A stretch of 41,438 bases of DNA from Methylococcaceae bacterium (GTDB lineage Bacteria > Pseudomonadota > Gammaproteobacteria > Methylococcales > Methylococcaceae): positions 1-41,438 of the forward strand of contig SCQD01000323.1 in NCBI GenBank assembly GCA_004299145.1. Direction: 5' to 3'. This document shows, one piece after another, positions 8,742 to 17,622 of this stretch. Under the pieces are notes generated by a model, which worked only from the letters and a program-made list of their open reading frames with translations, was not told the origin of the DNA and did not search any database. Each line of letters opens with the position of its first letter. Position 1 is the first letter of the stretch. Made by a program: the position numbers and the translations under genes.

Positions 8742-10730
8742 ATGCACGCACCCCCACCGCCCACCCCGCTTTTATCGCGCGCCATGCTCGCCGTGCTGCT
8801 CGCCCAGTTCCTGTCGGCCCTGGCCGACAACGCCCTGCTGTTTGCCGCCATCGCCTTGCTGAAATCACAGCAAGCGCCCGCCTGGATGCCGCCTTTGCTG
8901 CAGGAAAGCTTCGTGCTGGCCTTCATCCTGCTGGCGCCATTCGTCGGCCCGTTTGCCGATGCCTTGCCCAAAGGCCGGGTGATGATGATCGCCAATGGCC
9001 TCAAGCTGGTGGGCTCCGCCGCCATGCTGGCCGGCCTCAATCCACTGCTGGCCTACAACCTGGTGGGCATCGGCGCCGCCACCTACTCGCCCGCCAAATA
9101 CGGCATCCTCAGCGAACTGGTCGAACCCTCGGCCCTGGTCAAAGCCAACAGCCTGATGGAAGGCTCCACCATCGTCGCCATTTTGCTGGGCGCCGTGGCG
9201 GGGGGCCTGCTGGCCGACTGGTCGATCCCCGGCGCTTTGGCGGCGGTATGCGCGGCCTATTGCGCGGCCGCGGCGGTGAATCTCGCCATCCCCGCCTTGC
9301 CGACGGAACACCCGGTGCAACGGCGCACGCCCACTGCATTACTGCAAGATTTTTACGCGGCCTCGGCCTGCTTGCTGCGCAACGGCGATGCGCGTTTTTC
9401 CCTGTTGGGCACCAGCCTGTTCTGGGGCACCGGCAGCACCTTGCGCTTTTTGCTGGTGGCCTGGGTGCCGGCGGCGCTGCTCATCGACGATACCAGCACG
9501 CCCGCCAACTTGAGCGGCGTGGTGGCTATCGGCATCGCCACCGGTGCGGCGGCCGCAGCACGCTGGGTCACGCTGGCGACGGTCTACCGGGCGCTGCCGG
9601 CCGGCCTGCTGATCGGCCTCTGGCTGCTGGTATTGGCGCAAACCACGACGCTGCCGGCCAGTTGTGTGTTATTGACGCTGATCGGTGCTTGCGGCGGCTT
9701 TTTCGTGGTGCCGCTCAACGCCCTGCTGCAAGAACGCGGTCACGAGAGCGTGGGCAGCGGCCACGCCATCGCCGTACAAAACTTTTTCGAAAACCTGAGC
9801 ATGCTGCTGATGGTGGGCCTGTATTCGCTGCTGATGCGCGCAGGCTTGTCGGCGGTGGACGCTGCCGGCGGCTTCGGCGGCCTGGTCCTGCTGGGCATGG
9901 CCTTGCTGGCCTGGGCACGCTATGCCCAAACCGAGTTTCAGTTATCGCCCGCGCTGACCAGCGCCCTGGGCCGGGACGTGGCATTCGACGAATGGTTGGC
10001 TTGGCGAGGCCAGGCGTTCCGGGACGTGGCGGGACGGCGTACTTTGCGCTTCGAAGCGGGCGGCAAAGGTTATTTCATCAAAATCCACAGCGGCGTCGGC
10101 TGGAAAGAAATCGGCAAAAACCTGCTATCCGGCCGCTGGGCGGTGCTGGGCGCGGACAACGAGCGCCGCGCCATAGCACGCTTGCAGCAACTGGGGATAG
10201 ACACGATGCGGATCGCCGGCTTCGGCAGCCGGGGCTGGAACCCGGCGCGGCGGCAATCGTTTCTGATCACCGAAGAACTGACAGGCACCGTCAGCTTGGA
10301 AGACCTGTGCCGCGACTGGCCCACGCAACCGCCCGACGTATCGTTCAAACGCGCGCTGATCGAGCGGGTGGCCGATATCGCCAAAACCTTGCACGAACAC
10401 GGCGTCAACCACCGCGACTTTTATATCTGTCATTTTTTGTGGCACCGGGCCGAGGCCGCGCAAACACCCAAGCTATCGGTCATCGACCTGCACCGGGCGC
10501 AACTGCGTGGCCGAACGCCGCGCCGTTGGCTGGTCAAAGATCTGGGCGCTTTGTATTTTTCCGCCATGGACATCGGCCTGACCCGGCGCGACGTACTGCG
10601 CTTCCTGCGCCGCTACCGTGGCCGGCCGCTACGCGGGTTGCTGCGCGAAGAAGCCGGTTTCTGGCGCGACGTACAGCGGCGGGCCAACAGGCTGTATGCT
10701 GCTTGGCAACTGTTAAAGCAAACAGGGTAA
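8742..10730 (+). CDS. Fusion of LplT-like lysophospholipid transporter and WaaP/RfaP LPS heptose kinase
   Basis: One uninterrupted 662-aa frame carries two complete proteins. Residues 1 to about 398 are a 12-TM MFS transporter matching LplT along its length: AQFLSALADNALLFAAIALL, KGRVMMIANGLKLVG, AAATYSPAKYGILSELVE-like segment, GTSLFWGTGSTLRFLLV, FFVVPLNALLQERG. LplT flips lysophospholipids inward across the inner membrane. Residues about 405-662 match WaaP/RfaP, which phosphorylates heptose I of the LPS core: RRTLRFEAGGKGYFIK, KEIGKNLLSGRWAVLGADNE, GVNHRDFYICHFLWH (catalytic Asp559), SVIDLHRAQLRGRTPRRW. There is no in-frame ATG in the linker; a GTG near 9976 has no clear ribosome-binding site. 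In E. coli these are separate genes, and lplT pairs with aas. The cytoplasmic C-terminus of the transporter fits a cytoplasmic kinase. Start ATG 8742 matches the LplT N-terminus. Confidence 0.88.
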   Translation: MHAPPPPTPLLSRAMLAVLLAQFLSALADNALLFAAIALLKSQQAPAWMPPLLQESFVLAFILLAPFVGPFADALPKGRVMMIANGLKLVGSAAMLAGLNPLLAYNLVGIGAATYSPAKYGILSELVEPSALVKANSLMEGSTIVAILLGAVAGGLLADWSIPGALAAVCAAYCAAAAVNLAIPALPTEHPVQRRTPTALLQDFYAASACLLRNGDARFSLLGTSLFWGTGSTLRFLLVAWVPAALLIDDTSTPANLSGVVAIGIATGAAAAARWVTLATVYRALPAGLLIGLWLLVLAQTTTLPASCVLLTLIGACGGFFVVPLNALLQERGHESVGSGHAIAVQNFFENLSMLLMVGLYSLLMRAGLSAVDAAGGFGGLVLLGMALLAWARYAQTEFQLSPALTSALGRDVAFDEWLAWRGQAFRDVAGRRTLRFEAGGKGYFIKIHSGVGWKEIGKNLLSGRWAVLGADNERRAIARLQQLGIDTMRIAGFGSRGWNPARRQSFLITEELTGTVSLEDLCRDWPTQPPDVSFKRALIERVADIAKTLHEHGVNHRDFYICHFLWHRAEAAQTPKLSVIDLHRAQLRGRTPRRWLVKDLGALYFSAMDIGLTRRDVLRFLRRYRGRPLRGLLREEAGFWRDVQRRANRLYAAWQLLKQTG

Positions 10731-11102
10731 TGAAAAAAGAAGGGCAAAACGGTCATTCACCGTCTTGCAAAAATCCCGGTTTAAGGGGCACGGCTCCTGA
10801 TGAATATGGTTGCCGGAGCTGGTACGGTTGACCAACCCCTGCACCACCTGGCCGCCCGAGCGGTTCCAGCGTTCCAGCTGCACCGGAACTTGGCCGTATT
10901 GGCCCTGATTGAGCAGTTTCAGCAAGGTGCTGCCGAGAAACGCCCCTTTGCCGACGTTGAACGTGAACGACACCAAGGCGTCGAACTGATTCTGCGTCAG
11001 CGACACTGTGACCGCGCCGTTCACCGCGTCCTCCGCAGGCGCCAAATCCTGGCACAACAAAATATCGGCCTGCCCGGCGGTCAGGCCGTTCACATATTTC
11101 AC
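10713..11102 (-). pseudogene. Remnant of a phage-type lysozyme (GH24)
   Basis: LTQNQFDALVSFTFNVGKGA, GSTLLKLLNQGQYG and RWNRSGGQVVQGLVNR are the C-terminal lobe of T4/lambdoid-type muramidases. The N-terminal half with the catalytic Glu is missing: in frame upstream of GTG 11100-11102 there is only a short unrelated stretch to a stop. The C-terminal tail after NRT is also off-family. An intact enzyme is about 150-165 aa; this is 129 aa and lacks its active site, so I treat it as a decayed prophage fragment. Its end overlaps the end of the convergent fusion gene by 18 bp. Confidence 0.65.
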
Positions 11103-11448
11103 CGCTTCCGCGCTGCTGGAAAACGATGAGTTTTGTGTCTTTCAACAATAATTAGGCTTAGCTTGCCGCAGCCAGGCAAAATCCTGCCCCTGGGCTATGG
11201 GTTGCATGGACAAATCAAGATGTTGAAGCACTCCTTTGTTATGATGCGCACACGACAAGCCCCCTGTAATGTGGCAGAATCATCAGGAACACATCAAGTC
11301 AGCCTAGGCTGATTTTCTTGTAGTCCTAGGACTACAAGGGCGGCAGAGCGCGTCAGGCTTGGCTTTTGCCGCTGTACCAACGAAAATTTCGGCGCGTCGA
11401 CCGCCATTTTGTACACGTTTAACGAACAACCACTCAGAAGCAAGCACG
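11103..11448. other. Upstream region of the TonB-receptor operon
   Basis: The 346 bp between the lysozyme remnant and the binding-protein gene hold no credible gene. The notable content is the pair of CCTAGG-centred palindromes at 11299-11338. I looked for a cobalamin or other known riboswitch, because TonB receptors follow, and saw none of the conserved blocks. Confidence 0.6.
11299..11338. promoter_or_regulatory. Twin perfect palindromes, probable operator
   Basis: TCAGCCTAGGCTGA (11299-11312) and a 22-bp perfect palindrome (11317-11338, half-site CTTGTAGTCCT) share the core CCTAGG. Their centres are exactly 22 bp apart, about two helical turns, and lie about 110-145 bp before the ATG of the binding-protein gene. 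Neither is followed by a T run, so terminators are unlikely. A dimeric regulator binding cooperatively is the simplest reading. Confidence 0.5.
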
Positions 11449-12414
11449 ATGAATCTATGGAAGCTGTCTTTTTCCTTGCGCAAGCTGGCTGGTTTCGTAG
11501 CCATCCTGATCGCCGTCAACCTTGCCGCATACGGCGTTGCGGCGGCGGGGACGCCTACCGTGGCGATTTTGCATCCAGACGTTCAAGACCCTTTCTTAAA
11601 TGTATTCATGGAAATCACGGAAGGCATCGAAGACGGCTTGCAACAGCCGGCCCGGCGCTATCCCGTGCGGGACGGCGACACCCCGCAAAGCATTGCCGCG
11701 CAACTGAAAAACGATCAGATCGACGCCGTCATCTGCCTGGGCAGAGTGGGGCTGAATTACGCCAAAGCATTGGCCGGCACACTCCCCGCCATCGTCGGCG
11801 CCATCATCTTCTCACCCAGCGAAGACACGCAAGGCCTGTACGGCATCAGCATGACGCCGGATCCGGACATCGTGTTCAACCATCTACGAACCCTGGTGCC
11901 CGACGTCGAGGAAGTTACCGTCGTATACAACCCCACACAAAAAAACTGGGAAATCAGTCAGGCGGAAAAAGCCGCCGCCAAATATCACCTGACGCTCAAC
12001 GCCTACCCCGCCTATGATATCCGGGCATCAGCCCAGCATTACCGCAACGTACTGCTGGAGCTTAAAGGTGGTTCAATTTCCATTTGGCTGCCACGCGACA
12101 ACATCGCGATGGATGAACAGGCTTTATTGCCGGTAGTACTCAGGGAAGCGTGGGAAAAAAGCTTTGTGATTTTTTCCGGCAACCTGGAACACGTGCGCAA
12201 AGGGGCGTTGTTTTCGTTGTTCCCCAACAATGTCGCCATGGGGCGCAGCCTAGGGATAATGGCGCTCAATCACGCAAAAACCCGCCCGCATATCGAGCCG
12301 CTACGGGATTTATTGCTCGCGGTGAACATGCGCACCGCCGAACACCTCGGCATCAAATTTACCAGTGAAGACAGACGCAAATTCGATTTGACCTTCCCGC
12401 CCCCCATACCCTAG
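11449..12414 (+). CDS. Orphan ABC-type substrate-binding protein (ABC_sub_bind family)
   Basis: A 321-aa protein. The N-terminus (KLSFSLRKLAGFVAILIAVN, then AAYGVAAAG) is an export signal, so the product is periplasmic. The rest, from TPTVAILHPDVQDPF onward, looks like the two-lobed ABC_sub_bind (PF04392-type) fold, with AIVGAIIFSPSEDTQGLYGI in the hinge region. No ATP-binding or permease genes are near; two TonB receptors follow. It may carry or sense whatever the receptors import; the ligand is unknown. I chose the ATG at 11449 because the signal peptide begins there; a frame upstream would add 30 non-signal residues. Confidence 0.75.
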   Translation: MNLWKLSFSLRKLAGFVAILIAVNLAAYGVAAAGTPTVAILHPDVQDPFLNVFMEITEGIEDGLQQPARRYPVRDGDTPQSIAAQLKNDQIDAVICLGRVGLNYAKALAGTLPAIVGAIIFSPSEDTQGLYGISMTPDPDIVFNHLRTLVPDVEEVTVVYNPTQKNWEISQAEKAAAKYHLTLNAYPAYDIRASAQHYRNVLLELKGGSISIWLPRDNIAMDEQALLPVVLREAWEKSFVIFSGNLEHVRKGALFSLFPNNVAMGRSLGIMALNHAKTRPHIEPLRDLLLAVNMRTAEHLGIKFTSEDRRKFDLTFPPPIP

Positions 12415-12476
12415 AGGTTTTTATCGCAAAACTTTCCGCATGGAAGTGTCTTAAATTCAACGCTAAGAGACCCATC

Positions 12477-14639
12477 ATGCTCAACTCACGCACCTTGTGG
12501 CATATTTTTTTCGTGCTGCTACCCTGGTCCGGCAGCACGCTTGCCGCCAGAGAGCTCAGCGAAGACGAACAAGCCTTGCTGCAAATTTACGGCGCCAAGG
12601 AAATGATCAGCATCGCCACCGGCACCAAGCAACCCATTGGTAAAGCGCCGTCGGTGGCGTCGGTGATTACCGCCGAAGACATCAAAGCCATGGGCGCCAC
12701 GGATATCGACGAGGCTTTGGAAACCGTACCGGGCTTGCACGTGGCGCGCAGCAAGGATGCTTACAACTCCATCTATGCTTTTCGCGGCGTATCCTCTGAA
12801 TACAATCCACAGGTATTGATGTTAATCAACGGCATACCGATTACGGATGCCTATGGCGGGAGCCGCCACAACATCTGGGGCGGCATGCCGGTACAGGCCA
12901 TCGCCCGCATCGAAGTGGTGCGCGGGCCGGGCTCCGCCGTGTACGGCGCCGATGCTTTCGCCGGCGTCATCAACATCATCACCAAAACCCGGCAGGACAT
13001 CAAAGGAACTGAAGTGGGCGGACGCATCGGCAGCTTCGATACTTACGACGGTTGGGCGCTGCACGGCGACACTTGGGCCGGTTTTGACGTGGCGGCCATG
13101 GTGGAATACCACGATACGCAAGGCCAGGAAAGTATTATCGAGGCGGATGCCCAGACCAACTTCGACCAGCTGTTCGGTACCCACGCCTCTTCGGCTCCCG
13201 GTCCGGTCAACCTGTCGCGGCGCAACATCGATGCCCGAGTGGATTTTTCGCGCGAGCACTGGCGCTTGCGCGGCGGCTTGCAAAGCCGAAGCAACCTGGG
13301 CGTCAGCCCTACCAGCGCGCAGACATTGGACCCGAACGGCCGCTATGGCAGTGACCGCTGGAATGCGGATCTGAATTACGATAATCCCCATTTCGCCAAA
13401 GACTGGGACGTAAAAGCGCAGTTGAGTTATCTCGACACCACGCAGGAGCCGGAAGTCTATCCGGCTTTCTTCCCACCGGGAACAACATTACCTATCGACC
13501 CCACCACAGGCCAGATCGGCAGCGGCCCCCTGGTGACTTTTCCACAAGGCTTCATCGGCGCCCCCGAAATCTATGAGCGCTATGCCAGATTCAATACCTC
13601 AGCCGTTTACACGGGCTTTGAGCGGCATACGCTACGCGTGGGCAGCGGATTCAACTACAGCAGCCTTTATAAAGTCTCCACGCACAAAAATTCCGGCATC
13701 AACCCCATAACGGGAACCGCAAATCCGTTGCTGCCGAATTTTTCCGTCATTGAGGTCGCTGATGGCCCGTACATTTTTATACACCCCGCCGACCGCAAGA
13801 ACTTTTTTACTTTTTTCCAGGATGAATGGCGCTTCGTCAAGGATTGGTCGCTGACCGCCGGCTTGCGCTACGACAATTATTCGGACTTTGGCAACACCAT
13901 CAATCCGCGCACCGCTTTGGTATGGGAAACCCGTTATGACCTGACCACCAAACTGATGTATGGCAGCGCTTTTCGGGCGCCATCATTCCAGGAGCTGTAT
14001 AGCATCAACAACCCCGTCAACCGGGGTAATCCCAGCCTTAAACCGGAAACCATGGATACCGTGGAACTGGCTTTCGATTACCGCCCCATGGATAAGCTGC
14101 GTTTAGGCTTGAATATATTCAATTACTGGTGGAAAGACATTATCCGCTTTGTGCCCGATACCGGAGCACCCACGGTGACGGCGCAAAACACCGGTCTGCA
14201 AACCGGTTATGGTACGGAACTGGAGGCGGAATGGCAGGCTGCCGACACCTTGAAACTGCTGGGTAACTATGCATTCCAGAAATCCCAGGACGAAGCGCTG
14301 AATCACGATGCCGGCTATACCCCCCATCACCAGATTTATCTGCGCGCTGATTGGGAATTTTTGCCCGACTGGAAACTCACCCCGCAGGTAAAATGGGTCA
14401 TCGACCGTGGCCGCAGCGAAACCGACAATCGCTCACCCGTCGCCGACTATGCCTGGGTCGACCTGACTTTACGGCGCCAACGCTTGGCCGAGCACTGGGA
14501 AGTGGCTTTTTCGGTGCGCAATTTATTCGACGTCGATGCCCGCGAACCCAGCCTGGCCGGCAAAACCCAGGCATCGATACCTTATGACTTACCTTTGGCC
14601 GGCAGAAGTGTCTTCGGCGAAATTCGCTTTAATTTCTAA
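12477..14639 (+). CDS. TonB-dependent outer-membrane receptor, copy 1
   Basis: A 720-aa outer-membrane receptor. A signal peptide ends about STLAA; a short N-terminal segment (SEDEQALLQIYGAKEMISIA) lacks any signalling (STN) domain. The plug follows (SVASVITAEDIKAMGATDID, VPGLHVARS, VLMLINGIPITD, IEVVRGPGSAVYGADAFAGV), then a 22-strand type barrel ending in the outer-membrane signature FGEIRFNF with terminal Phe. Such proteins use TonB energy to import scarce ligands; the substrate is not readable. AAGAGA precedes the ATG. It is 62 nt after the binding-protein gene and 28 nt before a paralogue, so the three form an operon. Confidence 0.93.
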   Translation: MLNSRTLWHIFFVLLPWSGSTLAARELSEDEQALLQIYGAKEMISIATGTKQPIGKAPSVASVITAEDIKAMGATDIDEALETVPGLHVARSKDAYNSIYAFRGVSSEYNPQVLMLINGIPITDAYGGSRHNIWGGMPVQAIARIEVVRGPGSAVYGADAFAGVINIITKTRQDIKGTEVGGRIGSFDTYDGWALHGDTWAGFDVAAMVEYHDTQGQESIIEADAQTNFDQLFGTHASSAPGPVNLSRRNIDARVDFSREHWRLRGGLQSRSNLGVSPTSAQTLDPNGRYGSDRWNADLNYDNPHFAKDWDVKAQLSYLDTTQEPEVYPAFFPPGTTLPIDPTTGQIGSGPLVTFPQGFIGAPEIYERYARFNTSAVYTGFERHTLRVGSGFNYSSLYKVSTHKNSGINPITGTANPLLPNFSVIEVADGPYIFIHPADRKNFFTFFQDEWRFVKDWSLTAGLRYDNYSDFGNTINPRTALVWETRYDLTTKLMYGSAFRAPSFQELYSINNPVNRGNPSLKPETMDTVELAFDYRPMDKLRLGLNIFNYWWKDIIRFVPDTGAPTVTAQNTGLQTGYGTELEAEWQAADTLKLLGNYAFQKSQDEALNHDAGYTPHHQIYLRADWEFLPDWKLTPQVKWVIDRGRSETDNRSPVADYAWVDLTLRRQRLAEHWEVAFSVRNLFDVDAREPSLAGKTQASIPYDLPLAGRSVFGEIRFNF

Positions 14640-14667
14640 CAAAAACAATAATCCGAGGTAAACAGCG

Positions 14668-16827
14668 ATGATCAGAACAAACTCCATCCTTGCCGGCCTG
14701 CTGCTTTGGCCAGTCATGTGCGCCGGCGCCGAAGCCTTGAGCGAAGACGAACAAGCCTTGCTGGAAATTTACGGCGCCAAGGAAATGATCAGCATCGCCA
14801 CCGGCACCAAGCAATTAATCGGCAAGGCACCGGCGGTGGCTTCGGTCATCACCGCCGAGGACATCAAAGCCATCGGCGCCACCGACATCGACGAGGTGCT
14901 GGAAACCGTGCCGGGTTTGCACGTATCGCGTAGTGCGCTTGTAGGCTACAACCCCATTTACACTTTTCGTGGCGTCAACTCATTGCTCAACCCCCAGGTA
15001 CTGATGTTGATCAACGGCATCCCCATCACTAACTCTTATCAGGGTGATCGTAACCTCATATGGGGTGGCATGCCGGTACAGGCCATCGCCCGCATCGAAG
15101 TCGTGCGTGGACCGGGCTCCGCCGTGTACGGCGCCGACGCCGCCGCCGGGGTAATCAACATCATCACCAAAACCAAACAAGACATCCGCGGCAACGAAGT
15201 GGGCGGACGCGTCGGCAGCTTTAACACTTACGACGGCTGGGCGCTGCACGGCGACACCTGGGCCGGGTTTGACGTGGTGGCCATGGTGGAATACCACAAT
15301 ACCGACGGCCAACGTCGCATTATCGACGCCGACACCCAGACCATGTTGGACTCCGCGCTGGGTACCCAGGCATCCCTGGCGCCGGGGCCGGTGACGCTGA
15401 CGCGGGACAATCTTGACGTCCGCATCGACCTGTCGCGTGAAAACTGGCGGCTGCGAGCGGGCGTGCAACGTCGGCAAAATTTAGGCCTGGGTGTCGGTAT
15501 GGCTCAGGCATTGACGCCGGACGCGCGTTTTGCCAGCGACCGCTGGAATACGGACTTGACTTACCATAACGCCAAGTTTACCGACAATTGGGATGTGCAA
15601 GGCCAATTGAGTTACCTGGATACCACTTATGAGGGCGAAAACAACTATAACCGCCTGCTTCCTCCCGGTACGTTGCTACCGATCGGCGCTGATGGACAAT
15701 TGAATTTCAGCAGTCCCCAACAGATGGTGGTATTTCCCGGTGGATATAGTGGAAATCCAGGCGTATTTGAACGCCATGCACGCTTTAATTTATCCGGCAC
15801 GTATGCAGGCATCGAAAGCCACTTATTTAGAATCGGCAGCGGATTCAACTACGACGTGATCTACAAAACCACTGAAGTCAAAAACTTCGGGTTGGACCCG
15901 GGCACGGGGAATGCCATACCATTTTCCAACAGTTTTGGATTGGTCGATGTCAGCGACACGGCGGAAGTTTTTATGACCCATCCTGACCGTAAAAACCTGT
16001 TCGCCTATGTACAAGATGAATGGAAGTTCGCCAAAGACTGGCAATTGACGCTGGGCGCGCGCTATGATTATTTTTCCGATTTTGGTGACACCATAAACCC
16101 GCGCGTGGCTTTGATTTGGGACCCCACCTACGACATTACCGCAAAACTACTATATGGCAGCGCATACCGCGCGCCTTCTTTTGCAGAGATGTACAACAAA
16201 AAAAATCCACCAGCCGTGGGCAATACCGATCTTCAACCGGAAACCATGGATACGACGGAACTGGCGTTTGATTACCGTCCCCGTGATGATCTGCGCCTGG
16301 GTTGGAACCTGTTTTATTACTGGTGGAAGGATATTATTCGTTACGTTCCCGACGGCAGCAATAATGTGGCCCAGAATACCGGCACGCAAACCGGTTACGG
16401 CAGCGAACTGGAAGCAGAATGGAAAGCCGGCGATACGCTCAAGCTGACAGGCAACTACGCTTGGCAACAAGCCACCGACGATACGTTTGACCACGTAGCA
16501 GGCAATTCCCCGCGCCATCAGGTCTATTTTCGCGCTGACTGGGAGTTTATGCCGCAATGGCACTTCAGCCCGCAAATCAAATGGATCGTCGGCCGCGACC
16601 GGGTATTCGGCGACAACCGTCCCAGCATCGCCGATTATGCGCTGACCGATTTGACGCTACGCCGCCAGCATCTGGCCCAGCACTGGGAGGTGGCGTTTTC
16701 GGTACGCAACCTGTTCGACGTGGATGCCCGTGAACCCAGTCAGGCCGGTAATCCGACCGCCTCGATCACCAACGATCTGCCGTTGGCCGGACGCACGGTT
16801 TATGGAGAGATACGCTTTAATTTTTGA
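14668..16827 (+). CDS. TonB-dependent outer-membrane receptor, copy 2
   Basis: A 719-aa paralogue of the preceding gene, with GAGG 12 nt before its ATG. The two share almost identical plug regions (KEMISIATGTKQ, ASVITAEDIKAIGATDID, IARIEVVRGPGSAVYGADAA) and C-terminal strands (HWEVAFSVRNLFDVDAREPS, YGEIRFNF). They differ in segments likely to be extracellular loops, for example after ATTERN-like positions 330-450. This looks like tandem duplication followed by diversification of ligand-contact loops. The signal peptide is ILAGLLLWPVMCAGAEA. Confidence 0.93.
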   Translation: MIRTNSILAGLLLWPVMCAGAEALSEDEQALLEIYGAKEMISIATGTKQLIGKAPAVASVITAEDIKAIGATDIDEVLETVPGLHVSRSALVGYNPIYTFRGVNSLLNPQVLMLINGIPITNSYQGDRNLIWGGMPVQAIARIEVVRGPGSAVYGADAAAGVINIITKTKQDIRGNEVGGRVGSFNTYDGWALHGDTWAGFDVVAMVEYHNTDGQRRIIDADTQTMLDSALGTQASLAPGPVTLTRDNLDVRIDLSRENWRLRAGVQRRQNLGLGVGMAQALTPDARFASDRWNTDLTYHNAKFTDNWDVQGQLSYLDTTYEGENNYNRLLPPGTLLPIGADGQLNFSSPQQMVVFPGGYSGNPGVFERHARFNLSGTYAGIESHLFRIGSGFNYDVIYKTTEVKNFGLDPGTGNAIPFSNSFGLVDVSDTAEVFMTHPDRKNLFAYVQDEWKFAKDWQLTLGARYDYFSDFGDTINPRVALIWDPTYDITAKLLYGSAYRAPSFAEMYNKKNPPAVGNTDLQPETMDTTELAFDYRPRDDLRLGWNLFYYWWKDIIRYVPDGSNNVAQNTGTQTGYGSELEAEWKAGDTLKLTGNYAWQQATDDTFDHVAGNSPRHQVYFRADWEFMPQWHFSPQIKWIVGRDRVFGDNRPSIADYALTDLTLRRQHLAQHWEVAFSVRNLFDVDAREPSQAGNPTASITNDLPLAGRTVYGEIRFNF

Positions 16828-16918
16828 GCCGGGCTCATTTTCAGATGATGGACCTGTGAGCAGCAATCCAAAATCGGCAAGCACTTCGACGGCATCGACT
16901 TCGAACATCGGCAATGCC

Positions 16919-17614
16919 TCAGACCTTGAAACGATACCCCACCCCCGATTCGGTCAGCAGGTACTTGGGCTGGGTCGGATCGGTTTCCAGCTTTTGCCGG
17001 AGCTGGCTCATGTAGATGCGAAGGTAATGGGCATTCTCCGCGTATGAAGGCCCCCACACTGCCCGCAGTATCTGGCGCTGTGTCAAGACTTTGCCGGCGT
17101 CCTTGATCAATACCGACAGCAGCCGGTACTGGATCGGCGTCAGGTGGACTTCCTGTTCGTCCAGGTAAACCAGGCGCTTGAGCAAATCGACTTTCAGGCT
17201 GCCGCTCACAAACACGCCGTCGGCTGTTTGTTCGCTGCCGCCTGCGGCATGTCGCAAGGCAACCCGGATGCGGGCGAGCAGCTCGCCCAAACCGAACGGC
17301 TTGGTCAGGTAATCGTCGGCGCCGGCATCCAGCGCTTCGATTTTGTGCGGCTCGGCACTGCGCGCGGACAACACGATGACCGGCATGGACGACCATGCCC
17401 GCACCGCTTTGATCACCGCCACGCCGTCCATGTCGGGCAGGCCCAGGTCGAGGATGATGAGGTCCGGCTTGCGCACCCCCGCTTCCACGATGCCTTGCTG
17501 CCCGGTCGAGGCTTCAAATACTTCAAAACCGTGCGAGCCGAGACCGGTGCGTAAAAAACGGCGGATCAGGGGATCGTCTTCGATGACGACGATGCGGGGT
17601 TCAGGATTTGCCAT
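16919..17614 (-). CDS. kdpE: KdpE-like OmpR-family response regulator
   Basis: A 231-aa two-domain regulator. The receiver (about 6-120) has acidic pocket EDD at 12-14, phospho-acceptor Asp56 in LIILDLGLPDMDG and KPFGLGELLARIR. The winged-helix DNA-binding domain (about 135-231) has HLTPIQYRLLSVLIKDAGKV, YLRIYMSQLRQKLE and LLTESGVGYRF, as in KdpE. KdpE activates the K+-uptake operon kdpFABC. I prefer the ATG at 17612-17614, 8 nt after the kdpD stop and with AGGAAGAG upstream; a GTG at 17626 overlapping the kdpD stop is possible. No kdpFABC is present here. Confidence 0.9.
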   Translation of the reverse strand: MANPEPRIVVIEDDPLIRRFLRTGLGSHGFEVFEASTGQQGIVEAGVRKPDLIILDLGLPDMDGVAVIKAVRAWSSMPVIVLSARSAEPHKIEALDAGADDYLTKPFGLGELLARIRVALRHAAGGSEQTADGVFVSGSLKVDLLKRLVYLDEQEVHLTPIQYRLLSVLIKDAGKVLTQRQILRAVWGPSYAENAHYLRIYMSQLRQKLETDPTQPKYLLTESGVGYRFKV

Positions 17615-17622
17615 GGTTGGAT

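Noticed and set aside
9248-10831. Open frame of 527 codons in another plus-strand frame of the LplT-WaaP gene
   Set aside because: Arg/Gly/Ala-rich shadow; the true frame matches two known families along its full length.
11317-11338. Intrinsic terminator
   Set aside because: The palindrome has no loop or T run on either strand; an operator is more likely.
11103-11448. Cobalamin or other riboswitch before the TonB receptors
   Set aside because: No conserved riboswitch blocks were seen, and the prominent palindromes are too short and symmetric to be part of one.
12477-14639. Transducer-type TonB receptor with anti-sigma signalling
   Set aside because: There is no STN domain between signal peptide and plug, and no sigma/anti-sigma gene pair nearby.
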